64,000 bases of DNA. It comes from Streptomyces cinnabarinus. Lineage in GTDB: Bacteria > Actinomycetota > Actinomycetes > Streptomycetales > Streptomycetaceae. Location: contig NZ_CP114413.1 in NCBI RefSeq assembly GCF_027270315.1, forward strand, positions 8,122,001 through 8,186,000. Direction: 5' to 3'. Below are positions 7,789 to 17,117 of the stretch, piece by piece; within the stretch, counting starts at the first letter, position 1; each line of letters opens with the position of its first letter. The notes under the pieces were generated by a model. That model was not told the DNA's origin and made no database searches. It saw only the letters and a list, made by a program, of their open reading frames with translations. Made by a program: the position numbers and the translations under genes.

Positions 7789-8823
7789 TCACGGGGTGTT
7801 CACCCGGGACGGCAGCCGCCGCTCCCCGGTCCACGCCAGCAGCTCCTGACGCGTCCACGTGGTCACCACCCGGTCCGGCTCCACCCCGCACTCCTCCGCC
7901 CGCGCACAGCCGAGGACCTGCCAGTCCAGCTGGCCGGGCGCGTGCGCGTCGGTGTCGACGGAGAACAGCGCCCCGGCCGCGACCGCCCGGCGCAGCAGCC
8001 GGCGCGGTGGGTCCAGCCGCTCGGGCCGGCTGTTGATCTCCACCGCCGTGCCGGTCTCCGCGCACGCGGCGAACACCTCCTCGGCGTCGAACCGCGACTC
8101 GGGCCGCCCCCGCTCGCCCCTCAGCCGCCCGGTGCAGTGCCCCAGCACATCGGAGTGCGGATCGCGTACGGCGGCCACCATGCGCCGGGTCATGGCGCGG
8201 GCGTCCATCCGCAGCTTGGAGTGCACGGAGACCACGACCACATCGAGCCGCTCCAGCAGCTCCGGCTCCTGGTCGAGCGAGCCGTCGTCCAGGATGTCGC
8301 ACTCGATTCCGGTCAGCAGGCGGAACGGCGCCCAGGTCTCGTTGAGCGCCGCCACCACCTCCAGTTGCTCGCGCAGCCGCTCCGCCGACAGGCCGCGGGC
8401 CACCGTCAGCCGCGGCGAGTGGTCGGTCAGTACCGCCCACTCGTGGCCCAGCGCCGCCGCCGTACTGCCCATCTCCTCGATCGGGCTGCCGCCGTCCGAC
8501 CAGTCCGAGTGCAGATGGCAGTCCCCGCGCAGCAGCGCCCGCAGCCCGGCACCGCGGTCCGGTGCGGGTGGCGCCTCGGTCTGGAGCCGCTCCAGGTAGT
8601 CCGGCACCTGTCCGGCCAGTGCCTCGCGCGCCACCTGCGCCGTCTTCGGGCCGACCCCCTTCAGTGACTCCAGCGTCCCGGCCGCCGCCCGCTCGCGCAG
8701 CTCCGCCTCCGGCAGCGCCGCGAGCGTCCGGGCGGCGGTGCGAAAGGCCCGTACCCGGTAGGTCGGCGCCAGGGACCGCTCCAGCAGGAAGGCGATCCGC
8801 TCCAGTGCCTCCACGGGTTCCAT
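7789..8823 (-). CDS. PHP domain phosphoesterase with PolX-like HhH N-terminus
   Basis: 344 residues. Residues 1-~85 resemble the helix-hairpin-helix start of bacterial DNA polymerase X (MEPVEALERIAFLLE, ESLKGVGPKTAQVAREAL). Residues ~100-330 form a PHP domain: GDCHLHSDWSDGG (metal site), VLTDHSPRL, LLTGIECDIL, VVSVHSKL, DVLGHCTGR, AVEINSRPE, SVDTDAHAPGQL. The polymerase palm is missing, so this is a short HhH-PHP protein of a kind common in actinobacteria. In PolX the PHP domain gives 3'-5' exonuclease and AP-endonuclease activity, so DNA end or lesion processing is a fair inference; YcdX-like phosphatase is an alternative. The ATG at 8823 has a GGAGGT site. Confidence 0.85.
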   Translation of the reverse strand: MEPVEALERIAFLLERSLAPTYRVRAFRTAARTLAALPEAELRERAAAGTLESLKGVGPKTAQVAREALAGQVPDYLERLQTEAPPAPDRGAGLRALLRGDCHLHSDWSDGGSPIEEMGSTAAALGHEWAVLTDHSPRLTVARGLSAERLREQLEVVAALNETWAPFRLLTGIECDILDDGSLDQEPELLERLDVVVVSVHSKLRMDARAMTRRMVAAVRDPHSDVLGHCTGRLRGERGRPESRFDAEEVFAACAETGTAVEINSRPERLDPPRRLLRRAVAAGALFSVDTDAHAPGQLDWQVLGCARAEECGVEPDRVVTTWTRQELLAWTGERRLPSRVNTP

Positions 8824-8912
8824 CGCCACCTCCGGTCTCCAGGGTTGCCCACGGAAACGGGGTGTGCGACCTGCCGGGTTCGGAATTGCCGGATCCGCTT
8901 TACGCTCATTGC

Positions 8913-9152
8913 ATGACCGAAATCGCGAGCCCGTACATCTCCCATCCACGGATCATGGTGCTCGGGGTCCAGCCGGGTACGCCTCCGTTCCGGATCGTGG
9001 AGATCGACGGCATTGTGGTCGGTGAGGCGACAGCCGTCATCGACGTCCTGTCCGCCGCCGCTGCGTTCGGCATCACCGTCCATGACCTGGACGATCCCGA
9101 TGTGGTGCGCTGGGTGGGCGGGGACAAGTTCACCTGGACCCGTCGCTACTAG
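8913..9152 (+). CDS. Small conserved hypothetical protein (79 residues)
   Basis: 79 residues, soluble, mildly acidic, no signal peptide. The sequence (MTEIASPYISHPRIMVLGVQ, then GTPPFRIVEIDGIVVGEA and a C-terminal VHDLDDPDVVRWVGGDKFTW) predicts a small alpha/beta fold. I recognise it only as a small Streptomyces protein of unknown function. No clear ribosome binding site precedes the ATG and the leader is AT-richer (TTTACGCTCATTGC), so a leaderless mRNA is possible. It stands alone, divergent from the PHP gene and convergent with the GH16 gene 15 bp away. Confidence 0.68.
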   Translation: MTEIASPYISHPRIMVLGVQPGTPPFRIVEIDGIVVGEATAVIDVLSAAAAFGITVHDLDDPDVVRWVGGDKFTWTRRY

Positions 9153-9167
9153 GACAGGTCCCGGGGA

Positions 9168-10403
9168 TCAGCCGACCGTCCACTTCTGGTTGGCGCCGCC
9201 CGTGCAGGACCAGATCTGCAAGCGGGTGCCGTTGGCCGAGGTGTTGCCGGTCACGTCCAGGCACTTGTCCGCCTGGGGACTGACGATGTCGCGCGCCGCG
9301 GTGACGGTCCAGCGCTGGTTGGGTCCGCCGGTGCAGTCCCACAGCTGGACGGTGGAGCCGTTCGCGGTGCCGTTCCCGGTCACGTCCAGACACTTGCCGA
9401 GCGCACGGATCGTGCCGTCCGAGCCCACCGTCCAGCGCTGGGCGCCCGTGCCGTTGCAGTCGTAGAGCTGCACGGGGGTCCCGTTGGCCGGGTTCGCCCC
9501 GGCGACGTCCACGCACTTTCCGGCCAGGCCCCTGATCGGGGCGCCCCCGGTGGGGGAGTCGGCCGTGGTCACCGAGACATGGTCCACCACCAGCTGCTGC
9601 GGGAAGACGGTGGAGCCGTCCGGGTCGCCGGGCCAGTAGCCGCCGACCGCGAGGTTCAGGATCAGGAAGAACGGCTTGTTGAAGACCCACTGCCGGCCGC
9701 CGAGGTCGGCGGGCGTGCGCCGCTGGTAGACGTTGCCGTCCACGGACCAGGTGATCGAGTCCGGGGCCCAGTCCACGGCGAAGGTGTGGAAGGCGTCCGC
9801 GAAGGCCTGGCCGTTCGGGAGGGTGTAGCCGGCGCCGATGCCGCCCGAGCCGGAGTAGCCGGGACCGTGGAGAGTGCCGTGCACGGTCGATGGCTCGAAA
9901 CCGACGTTCTCCATGATGTCGATCTCGCCCGAGTCCGGCCAGTTGACCGGGGTGCCGAGCATCCAGAACGCCGGCCACATGCCCTGCCCGCGCGGGACCT
10001 TCATCCGCGCCTCGATGTGTCCGTACTGCGCGGTGAACTTCCCCGCGGTGTTCAGCCGGGCCGAGGTGTACTGGCAGGTCCCGTACCAGCACTGGTAGTT
10101 GGCCGGGTTCTCGCGCCGGGCCGTGATGACCAGATGGCCCTGGCCGTCGAGGGCGGCGTTGCGGTTGCCCGCGGTGTAGTACTGCCGCTCGTGGTTGTTG
10201 ACGTTGTCGCCGGTCTCGATCTGCCACTTCGAGGAGTCGACCGCCGACCCGGCGGCCCCGTCGAAGGTGTCCGAGAACGTCACCGCGTTGATCGCGGCGT
10301 CCGCCTCGCCGTCGGCCCGCGCGGGGCCCACGGCGGCTGAGGCGACCAGGGCGGCCGACAGGGCGGCCAGCAGCCAGGAGCGGAGTCTGCGGGAAGAGGG
10401 CAC
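9168..10403 (-). CDS. Secreted GH16 endo-beta-1,3-glucanase with CBM13 (ricin-type) domain
   Basis: 411 residues. The GTG at 10403 follows GGAAGGGAGAG and gives a Sec signal (SSRRLRSWLLAALSAAL, cleavage near ARA-DGEA). Residues ~45-275 are the GH16 domain: NWPDSGEIDIMENVG holds the ExDxxE catalytic triplet and HTFAVDWAPDSITWSVDG is a family strand. After a short Thr/Pro linker come three ricin beta-trefoil repeats (GKCVDVAG...VQLYDCNGTGAQRW; GKCLDVTG...VQLWDC; DKCLDVTG...LQIWSC) forming CBM13. Products of this layout cut laminarin or fungal beta-1,3-glucan outside the cell. A lone gene, probably under carbon control. Confidence 0.93.
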   Translation of the reverse strand: MPSSRRLRSWLLAALSAALVASAAVGPARADGEADAAINAVTFSDTFDGAAGSAVDSSKWQIETGDNVNNHERQYYTAGNRNAALDGQGHLVITARRENPANYQCWYGTCQYTSARLNTAGKFTAQYGHIEARMKVPRGQGMWPAFWMLGTPVNWPDSGEIDIMENVGFEPSTVHGTLHGPGYSGSGGIGAGYTLPNGQAFADAFHTFAVDWAPDSITWSVDGNVYQRRTPADLGGRQWVFNKPFFLILNLAVGGYWPGDPDGSTVFPQQLVVDHVSVTTADSPTGGAPIRGLAGKCVDVAGANPANGTPVQLYDCNGTGAQRWTVGSDGTIRALGKCLDVTGNGTANGSTVQLWDCTGGPNQRWTVTAARDIVSPQADKCLDVTGNTSANGTRLQIWSCTGGANQKWTVG

Positions 10404-10586
10404 GACTCTCCCTTCCGTCGGCACCGCGTGGGGTGCGGGCACCGACCGAGGTGGGGGGTGAAGGTGTCGGCTCTTGATTTAAGGCGTGATCTAAGGGGGC
10501 GTCAATACCTTGGTACGGACCAGGAGTCGGGCGGTCCCGGCACCCTTCGGTCTTGGCCGAAGCGTCGGCTTCCTATGCTCCCCGCC

Positions 10587-11363
10587 ATGAACCCCGCACA
10601 CCTCGCGGAGATGCTCGCCGTTCTGGGCGCGGGTCTCGCCGCCGGCGCCGTCAACGCCGTCGTCGGCTCCGGGACCCTGATCTCCTTCCCGGTCCTGCTC
10701 GCGACCGGACTGCCGCCCGTCACCGCCACCGTCTCCAATGCGCTCGGCCTGATCCCCGGCTCGATCGGCGGAGCCCTCGGATACCGCCGGGAACTCCGCG
10801 GCCGGGGGCGGCGGGTTGCCCTGTGGAGCGCGGGTGCCGCCTGCGGCGCGCTGGTCGGCGCCTCGCTGCTGCTGGCCCTGCCCGCCGAGGTGTTCGAGAC
10901 GGTGGTCCCGGTCCTGGTGGGCATCGCGCTCGTCCTGGTCGCCGCCCAGCCGCTGATCCGCGGACGGCTGCAACGGCACCGCGCCCGTGCGGGCGGCCCG
11001 GCCCGCCCCGACGGCGGTCCGCTCCTACTGGCCGGACTGACCACGGCGAGCGTCTACGGCGGCTACTTCTCCGCCGCCCAGGGCATCATCTACGTCGCCG
11101 TGATGGGCCTGTCCCTCGACGACGAACTGCAACGCCTCAACGCCGTCAAGAACGTGCTCGTCGCCGTCGTCAACTCGGTCGCCGCGCTGTTCTTCCTGGT
11201 CGCCGCAGACTTCGACTGGACGGCCGTGGCCCTGCTCGCGACAGGTTCCGCCATCGGCGGCCCGGTCGGCGCCCGGGTGGGCCGCCGGCTGAGCCCCGCC
11301 GTCCTGCGGGCGCTCATCGTGACGGTCGGCTCCACGGCCATCCTTGTGATGGTGACGCGCTGA
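10587..11363 (+). CDS. TSUP (TauE/SafE) family membrane permease
   Basis: 258 residues with about seven to eight hydrophobic helices. The first shows the family signature AGAVNAVVGSGTLISFPVLL, and the mirror motif in the second half is YGGYFSAAQGIIYVAVMGL. TSUP proteins export sulfite, sulfoacetate or related organic anions; the substrate cannot be read here. The chosen ATG (10587) is one of two in-frame ATGs 12 bp apart; neither has a strong ribosome binding site. Divergent from the GH16 gene and upstream of the graspetide locus, from which a 233-bp gap separates it. Confidence 0.88.
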   Translation: MNPAHLAEMLAVLGAGLAAGAVNAVVGSGTLISFPVLLATGLPPVTATVSNALGLIPGSIGGALGYRRELRGRGRRVALWSAGAACGALVGASLLLALPAEVFETVVPVLVGIALVLVAAQPLIRGRLQRHRARAGGPARPDGGPLLLAGLTTASVYGGYFSAAQGIIYVAVMGLSLDDELQRLNAVKNVLVAVVNSVAALFFLVAADFDWTAVALLATGSAIGGPVGARVGRRLSPAVLRALIVTVGSTAILVMVTR

Positions 11364-11535
11364 GCCCCGCTCCGGAGCGTGACGGCCATGGTCGTTCTCG
11401 TGACCATGTGACACCTGCGGGCCGCCATCCGTTGGAGATGTGTGGGGCTGATGGCGACTCCCGGCATATTCGATGCAGATGATGCAGGCGATGTGACGAC
11501 CTTCACTCCCATGTAGCCGAAAGTGATGAATTCCT

Positions 11536-11554
11536 TACGCAATTCGCGCGTAAA
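11536..11554. promoter_or_regulatory. Dyad TTACGC-N7-GCGTAA upstream of the graspetide precursor
   Basis: TTACGC (11536-11541) and GCGTAA (11549-11554) form a 6+7+6 dyad 42 bp before the precursor start, in the AT-rich part of the 233-bp leader (11364-11596). It is placed like an operator or promoter-proximal hairpin; no regulator gene is adjacent, so the binder is unknown. Confidence 0.4.
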
Positions 11555-11596
11555 GGACCGTACGCAGGTATTGCGCGACCTTTGGAGGTTTTTCGA

Positions 11597-11788
11597 GTGC
11601 GACCGTTCACCCTCAACTACGCCTGTCCCAACGGGCCTACGACCACGGTGACGCCGTACAGCTTCGATCCCGCACAGCAGTTGAACGTGCTGCCCGACGG
11701 CCGCCCGGCCGTCATGGACCGGGAACTCCTTCTCGCGGCCGGTACGACCACGTCCACCGCGGGTTCCCAGACGCACTTCGACGACTGA
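11597..11788 (+). CDS. Graspetide (ATP-grasp-modified RiPP) precursor peptide
   Basis: 63 residues. The GTG at 11597 is chosen because GGAGG (11584-11588) sits 8 nt before it. The leader has RPFTLNYA, then TPYSFDPAQQLNVLPDGRPA (residues 19-38), a pattern I know from the GRASP_targ family (TIGR04186) found with SAV_5884-type ATP-grasp maturases. The C-terminal core is TTTSTAGSQTHFDD (residues 50-63): five Thr, two Ser and a terminal Asp pair. In graspetides the maturase joins Thr/Ser hydroxyls to Asp/Glu side chains as macrolactones; D62 and D63 are the obvious acceptors. The ATP-grasp gene starts 14 bp later. Confidence 0.85.
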   Translation: MRPFTLNYACPNGPTTTVTPYSFDPAQQLNVLPDGRPAVMDRELLLAAGTTTSTAGSQTHFDD

Positions 11789-11802
11789 GGATCCGTCCCC
11801 GC

Positions 11803-12756
11803 ATGACCGTTCTGATCCTCACGTCCGAGGAGGACGTCACCGCCGACATGGTGGTGACCAGGCTGCACACGACGGGCACCCCCGTCATGCGCCTGAACCC
11901 CGCTGACCTGCCCGGCAAGGCCGTGCTGTCCGCCGACTACGCGCACGGCGACTTCGCCGGCCACCTCTCGGTGAACGGGCATGTGCTCAGCATGGGCGGC
12001 CTGCGCTCCGTATGGATGCGCAGGCCCGGAGAGCCGGCGGCCCACGCGGCCCAGGCCTCGCCGTGGCTGACCGCCGAGACCCGGCAGGCGCTGTTCGGCA
12101 TGCTCTACTCCGCTCCCGCGCGGTGGATGAACCACCCGCGCGACGCGGACCGGGCCCGGCTGAAGCCCTGGCAGTTGCGGGTCGCCCACCTCAGCGGCTT
12201 CGCCGTACCGCCGACCGTGTTCACCACCTCGCCGCGCCTGGCGCGGGAGTTCACCGAGGAACACAAGGACGTGGTGGTGAAGTCCGCCTCGGGGCCGCCG
12301 CCCGGAGAACCCGGAGTGGCCCTGCCCACGACGCTGATCGGCCCCGACGCGGACTTCTCCGCCGTCGCGGCCGGTCCCGCGTTGCTCCAGCGGTATGTGC
12401 CCAAGCGCGCCGACATCCGGCTGACCTGCGTCGGTACCCAGCTCTTCGGCGCACGCAAGGCGGCCGAGCCGGGCCAGGTGGACGGCCGCTACGGCGACAC
12501 CGGGCACCCTTGGGAGCCGGTCGCCGTGCCCGGACGTATCGCCGCCGCCGTGCGCGACTACGTCGCCCTCGCCTCGCTGGCGTACGCCGCCTTCGACTTC
12601 GCCGAGGACGAGGACGGCGTCTGGTGGTTCCTGGAGTGCAACCAGGGCGGCCAGTTCGGCTTCGTCGAACTGGAGACGGGGCAGCCGATCTCCGCCGCGG
12701 TGGCCGACTGGCTCGGCCACAGCGCGGCGGATCGCCGGGTCCCGGGGCGCCGCTGA
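11803..12756 (+). CDS. ATP-grasp ribosomal peptide maturase (SAV_5884 family)
   Basis: 317 residues, soluble. It begins MTVLILTSEEDVTADMVV, the typical pre-ATP-grasp domain of graspetide ligases, with MRLNPADLPG and VWMRRP as further family marks. The ATP-grasp core follows: KDVVVKSASGPPPG (nucleotide lysine and loop), ALLQRYVPKRADIRLTCVG (strand with metal/ATP contacts), and WWFLECNQGGQFGFVE (the E-x-N magnesium site). The enzyme activates Asp/Glu side chains of the adjacent precursor as acyl phosphates and forms ester cross-links. Related clusters often add a TIGR04188-type PIMT methyltransferase; none is present here, as the next gene is a convergent VanZ-like gene. Confidence 0.9.
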   Translation: MTVLILTSEEDVTADMVVTRLHTTGTPVMRLNPADLPGKAVLSADYAHGDFAGHLSVNGHVLSMGGLRSVWMRRPGEPAAHAAQASPWLTAETRQALFGMLYSAPARWMNHPRDADRARLKPWQLRVAHLSGFAVPPTVFTTSPRLAREFTEEHKDVVVKSASGPPPGEPGVALPTTLIGPDADFSAVAAGPALLQRYVPKRADIRLTCVGTQLFGARKAAEPGQVDGRYGDTGHPWEPVAVPGRIAAAVRDYVALASLAYAAFDFAEDEDGVWWFLECNQGGQFGFVELETGQPISAAVADWLGHSAADRRVPGRR

Positions 12757-12758
12757 CG

Positions 12759-13340
12759 CTAGCGCGTGTGCATCGCCCGCCCCAGGCGCCGCCCCAGCAG
12801 CAGATATCCCAAGAGCGCCCCCGTGGTGTTGAGGATGACGTCGTCGATGTCGAAGGCGCGCCCGGTGACCAGCGCTCCCTGCGCGCACTCCACCAGCAGC
12901 ATCACGGTCGCGGTCAGCAGCAGTACCCGCAGCACTCCGCGCGCGCCCGGGGCGAGGGCGGGCACGAGCACCCCGAAGGGGATGCCCAGCAGCAGGTTCC
13001 CGCCGATCTGCTTGACGGCGTCCCGCAGTTCGGGCTGGTCCAGATACGCCCGCAGCGACCGGCCCGGACGCAGATTGGTGTGCGTCAGGGCCTCCGAGGC
13101 GGGCGAGGGCTGCAGGGTCAGCCTGGCCAGGACGACCGCGAACGCCACCAGCAGCGTGAACGCGCACACCATCGCCAGGAGCTGGGCCAGCACCCGGAGC
13201 GGGCGGACGGACCGGGACGCCTTCGCGGGCTCGGCCGCTTTCGTGGGCTTGCCCGCCTTCGGGGGCTCGGCCGCCGACGCGGACTTGCGGGCGCGTGGAC
13301 GGCGCACCGCGGTACGGGGGCGTGCGGCTGCACGGGCCAT
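12759..13340 (-). CDS. VanZ family membrane protein
   Basis: 193 residues. A basic, Lys/Ala/Pro-rich cytoplasmic head (~45 residues) precedes four to five hydrophobic segments: VLAQLLAMVCAFTLLVAFAV, the VanZ-type GGNLLLGIPFGVLVPALAP, VLRVLLLTATVMLLVECAQ, and FDIDDVILNTTGALLGYLLL. The last holds the family motif R-x-F-D-I-D-D-x-x-x-N. VanZ relatives affect teicoplanin susceptibility in enterococci; the Streptomyces ones have no proven role. Its ATG has CTGGAGGAC before it. It converges on the ATP-grasp gene with 2 bp between the stops, so a functional link to the graspetide is not implied. Confidence 0.85.
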   Translation of the reverse strand: MARAAARPRTAVRRPRARKSASAAEPPKAGKPTKAAEPAKASRSVRPLRVLAQLLAMVCAFTLLVAFAVVLARLTLQPSPASEALTHTNLRPGRSLRAYLDQPELRDAVKQIGGNLLLGIPFGVLVPALAPGARGVLRVLLLTATVMLLVECAQGALVTGRAFDIDDVILNTTGALLGYLLLGRRLGRAMHTR

Positions 13341-13409
13341 ACAGTCCTCCAGTCTTCAACTTCCCTTCGTTATAAGGCGGTTACCCACCGAGCAGCCGAG
13401 GATGCCGCA

Positions 13410-14075
13410 TCAGGCGGTCCCGTAGCTGACCTTCACCTCCTCGAAGCCGAGCGAGTGCAGCAGGCCCTTGAGCATGTCGGTGGTGTTGCCCTCGGCCCGC
13501 TCGGTCAGCGCGCTCTCCCGTGCGGCCGCACCGATGTGCCGGGCGGCCAGCTTCTGCACCGCCTGCTCACTGTTGGGGTTGTCCGAGAACAGATCGCCGA
13601 TCCGGTCGAGCAGTCCGCGCTGCTTGGAGACGGCGTAGGAGCGGTCCGGGTCGAGCGCGGGCTCCCCGAGTGCCGCGTGCGGCAGCCGCAGCGTGGCGGA
13701 CGTACGGTCCTTGTCGACCCGTACGTCGTCCTCGCCGACCTTGCCGAGGTCGACGTAGGCGTCCACGGTGCCCGCCCCGACGTACAGCGTGCGGGTGCCG
13801 CGGATCGCGTCCGGCAGGTACCTGGCGTCCTTCTCCAGGTCCACCACGACCTGGAAGTTGCCGGAGGCGGCGTCGTAGCGGCTGATGTCCTGGATGGACG
13901 TGAGCAGCGCGGGGCCCGAGCGGTCGTGGGTCTCCGTGCCGAACAGGTCCTTCAGGCCCGGCAGTACAGTCAGTCCGATTCCCGCGAACAGTACGGCGAG
14001 CACCAGTACGACGGCGCTCACGGCCTTCGCCCAGCCGGGGACGCGCCTGGAGAGGCGCTTGATGGGAGTCGTCAT
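13410..14075 (-). CDS. DUF4230 domain membrane-anchored protein
   Basis: 221 residues. An N-terminal basic stretch (TPIKRLSRRVPGWAK) and one transmembrane segment (AVSAVVLVLAVLFAGIGLTV) anchor an extracytoplasmic domain. That domain has the DUF4230 outline: LLTSIQDISRYDAASGNFQV near its start, repeated Asp-rich beta strands, and a C-terminal helical SEQAVQKLAARHIGAAARES region ending in GFEEVKVSYG. Function unknown. The ATG at 14075 follows AGGAAGGAGGG. It lies just downstream of the VanZ gene's promoter, on the same strand, 69 bp before it; they may be co-transcribed or separate. Confidence 0.75.
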   Translation of the reverse strand: MTTPIKRLSRRVPGWAKAVSAVVLVLAVLFAGIGLTVLPGLKDLFGTETHDRSGPALLTSIQDISRYDAASGNFQVVVDLEKDARYLPDAIRGTRTLYVGAGTVDAYVDLGKVGEDDVRVDKDRTSATLRLPHAALGEPALDPDRSYAVSKQRGLLDRIGDLFSDNPNSEQAVQKLAARHIGAAARESALTERAEGNTTDMLKGLLHSLGFEEVKVSYGTA

Positions 14076-14299
14076 GGCGACGGCCCTCCTTCCTACTGTT
14101 CGAATGCCCCCCAAAGCCCCTGTGAGACAGGGAGGTTGGCCGATTGGTGCCGCTGACGGAGGCGCAGGGGGCGCATTGGGGTGAGCGCTTTCCCTCGTGG
14201 ATCAGGCCTGGCCCGCGCCGACCGACGGTGTCGTGGTGAGGCGGATTCGCTCAGTAGCATGAGCCCGGCAGCCGGAATGATCATGCGAGGAGCGGATCC

Positions 14300-15259
14300 G
14301 TGCGAGAGCGAGACATCGCCGTGTTCAGCGGTAGTGCCCACCCCGAACTGGCCGCGGAGGTCTGCGCGCATCTGGGCGTGCCGCTCAGCCCCACCCGGGT
14401 CAGCCGGTTCGCCAACGACTGTCTGGAGGTGCAGCTTCAGGCCAACTGCCGGGAGCGGGACGTCTTCCTCGTCCAGCCGCTGGTCGCCCCGGTCCAGGAA
14501 CACCTCGTCGAACTGCTGCTGATGTGCGACGCGGCCCGCGGGGCCTCCGCCGGGCGGATCACCGTCGTCATGCCGCACTACTCCTACGCCCGCTCCGACA
14601 AGAAGGACCAGCCCCGCATCTCCCTCGGCGGGCGCCTGGTCGCCGACCTCATGGTGGCGGCGGGCGCGAGCCGGGTGCTCGCCATGACCCTGCACTCGCC
14701 CCAGGTGCACGGCTTCTTCTCGGTCCCGGTCGACCATCTGCACGCCCTGCGCGAACTGGCCACCCACTTCCGCCGCTACGACCTGTCCCGCACCACCGTC
14801 GTCTCGCCCGACCTCGGCAACGCCAAAGAGGCCGCCGCCTTCGCCCGGATGCTCGGCGCGCAGGTGGCCGCCGGTGCCAAGCAGCGGTTCGCGGACGACC
14901 GGGTCAGCATCAACTCCGTCATCGGCGAGGTCGCCGACCGCGATGTCATCGTGCTGGACGACGAGATCGCCAAGGGCAGCACGGTCCTGGAACTGCTCGA
15001 CCGGCTGCGGGAGTTGGGGCCGCGCTCGATCCGGGTCGCCTGTACGCACGGCCTGTTCACCTCCGGCGCCCTGAAGCGGATCGGCGAGCAGCCGGACGTC
15101 CTGGAGATCGTGTGCACCAACACCGTGCCGGTGCCCGAGGCGGAGCGGACCGACAAGCTGCGGGTGCTCACGGTCGCCCCGCAGCTCGCCGAGGCCGTGC
15201 GCCGCATTCACAACGGTGAGTCCGTCAGCGCCCTGTTCGACGCGCCGAGGAGCGAATAG
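14300..15259 (+). CDS. Ribose-phosphate diphosphokinase (PRPP synthetase), divergent paralogue
   Basis: 319 residues. It has the Prs layout: IAVFSGSAHPELAAEV at the start, then ITVVMPHYSYARSDKKDQPR (ATP/metal loop; classical Prs has YARQDRK), LTLHSPQVHGFF-type dimer motif (here MTLHSPQVHGFFSVPVDHL), VVSPDLGNAKEAAAFA, and the PRPP loop VIVLDDEIAKGST where classical Prs has VDDMIDTGGT. The reaction is ribose 5-phosphate + ATP to PRPP + AMP. Loop changes and the weaker flexible-loop match (AKQRFADD) mark it as a second, specialised paralogue. GTG start with GAGGAG upstream. It lies 55 bp before a divergent EF-Tu gene in the same direction. Confidence 0.85.
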   Translation: MRERDIAVFSGSAHPELAAEVCAHLGVPLSPTRVSRFANDCLEVQLQANCRERDVFLVQPLVAPVQEHLVELLLMCDAARGASAGRITVVMPHYSYARSDKKDQPRISLGGRLVADLMVAAGASRVLAMTLHSPQVHGFFSVPVDHLHALRELATHFRRYDLSRTTVVSPDLGNAKEAAAFARMLGAQVAAGAKQRFADDRVSINSVIGEVADRDVIVLDDEIAKGSTVLELLDRLRELGPRSIRVACTHGLFTSGALKRIGEQPDVLEIVCTNTVPVPEAERTDKLRVLTVAPQLAEAVRRIHNGESVSALFDAPRSE

Positions 15260-15314
15260 ACAGGAGGTAGCCGGGTACGGCCCGGCCGCACTCACGTGAC
15301 GAGGAGGCCCCGCA

Positions 15315-16508
<1,194 letters not shown>

Positions 16509-16526
16509 CCCCGGCCGAGGAGCTGT

Positions 16527-16907
16527 TCACACCGAGCCGGACCTGGCCTCGGGCTGGCCCAGGGCCGCGTCCAGGCTCGGATGCGGGGGCAGCAGCTTCG
16601 CCAGTCCGGTCACCCGCAGCATGCGCAGGGTGAGCGGATGGGCGCAGACCAGATGGAGCTCTCCGTCCTGGTCGAGGACCCGGCCGCGCACCCGGTACAG
16701 CAGCCGCAGGCCGGAGCAGTCGAAGAACTCCACCGGCCTGAGGTCGATCACGATCCGCGGGTGCGGGTGTGCCGTCACCCGGTCCAGCCAGGGCAGGAGT
16801 TCGACGGCGGCAGCGATGTCGATCTCGCCGTGGAACTCCAGGACGGTGTGGCCCCGGTCCTGGCGGACACGCAAGTGGCGGGTGAGCGGCGCAGGTTCCT
16901 GCTGCAC
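16527..16907 (-). CDS. STAS domain anti-sigma factor antagonist
   Basis: 126 residues from a GTG at 16907 that has GGAGGC 9 nt upstream; an ATG at 17018 would add 37 poorly conserved residues and lacks a good site, so the start is uncertain. The STAS fold is clear: TVLEFHGEIDIAAAVELLPW, RIVIDLRPVEFFDCSGLRLL with the phosphorylatable serine in DCSG, then ELHLVCAHPLTLRMLRVTGL. Such proteins bind and neutralise anti-sigma kinases of the RsbW type; phosphorylation of the serine switches them off. No partner kinase is adjacent; the SpoIIE/HATPase protein at 44,974-47,346 is one candidate in this window. Confidence 0.85.
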   Translation of the reverse strand: MQQEPAPLTRHLRVRQDRGHTVLEFHGEIDIAAAVELLPWLDRVTAHPHPRIVIDLRPVEFFDCSGLRLLYRVRGRVLDQDGELHLVCAHPLTLRMLRVTGLAKLLPPHPSLDAALGQPEARSGSV

Positions 16908-17117
16908 GACGACATCGCCTCCGACCTGCTCCTTGAGTGGCGGGGCTGCCGGTCGCCCGCTGAGAGCGAAACCGGTCCCCGCACTGCAAGTTACCCTCGC
17001 TGGACGGAATTTGAGCATGTTCGATTGACATATGTCTTTGAATTGCGCGCCGGCGTACGCATGTTGGCGCAACGGAGGCCATCGGCCGTCATGCCCGCGC
17101 CGGTGTTCCGGGCCATG

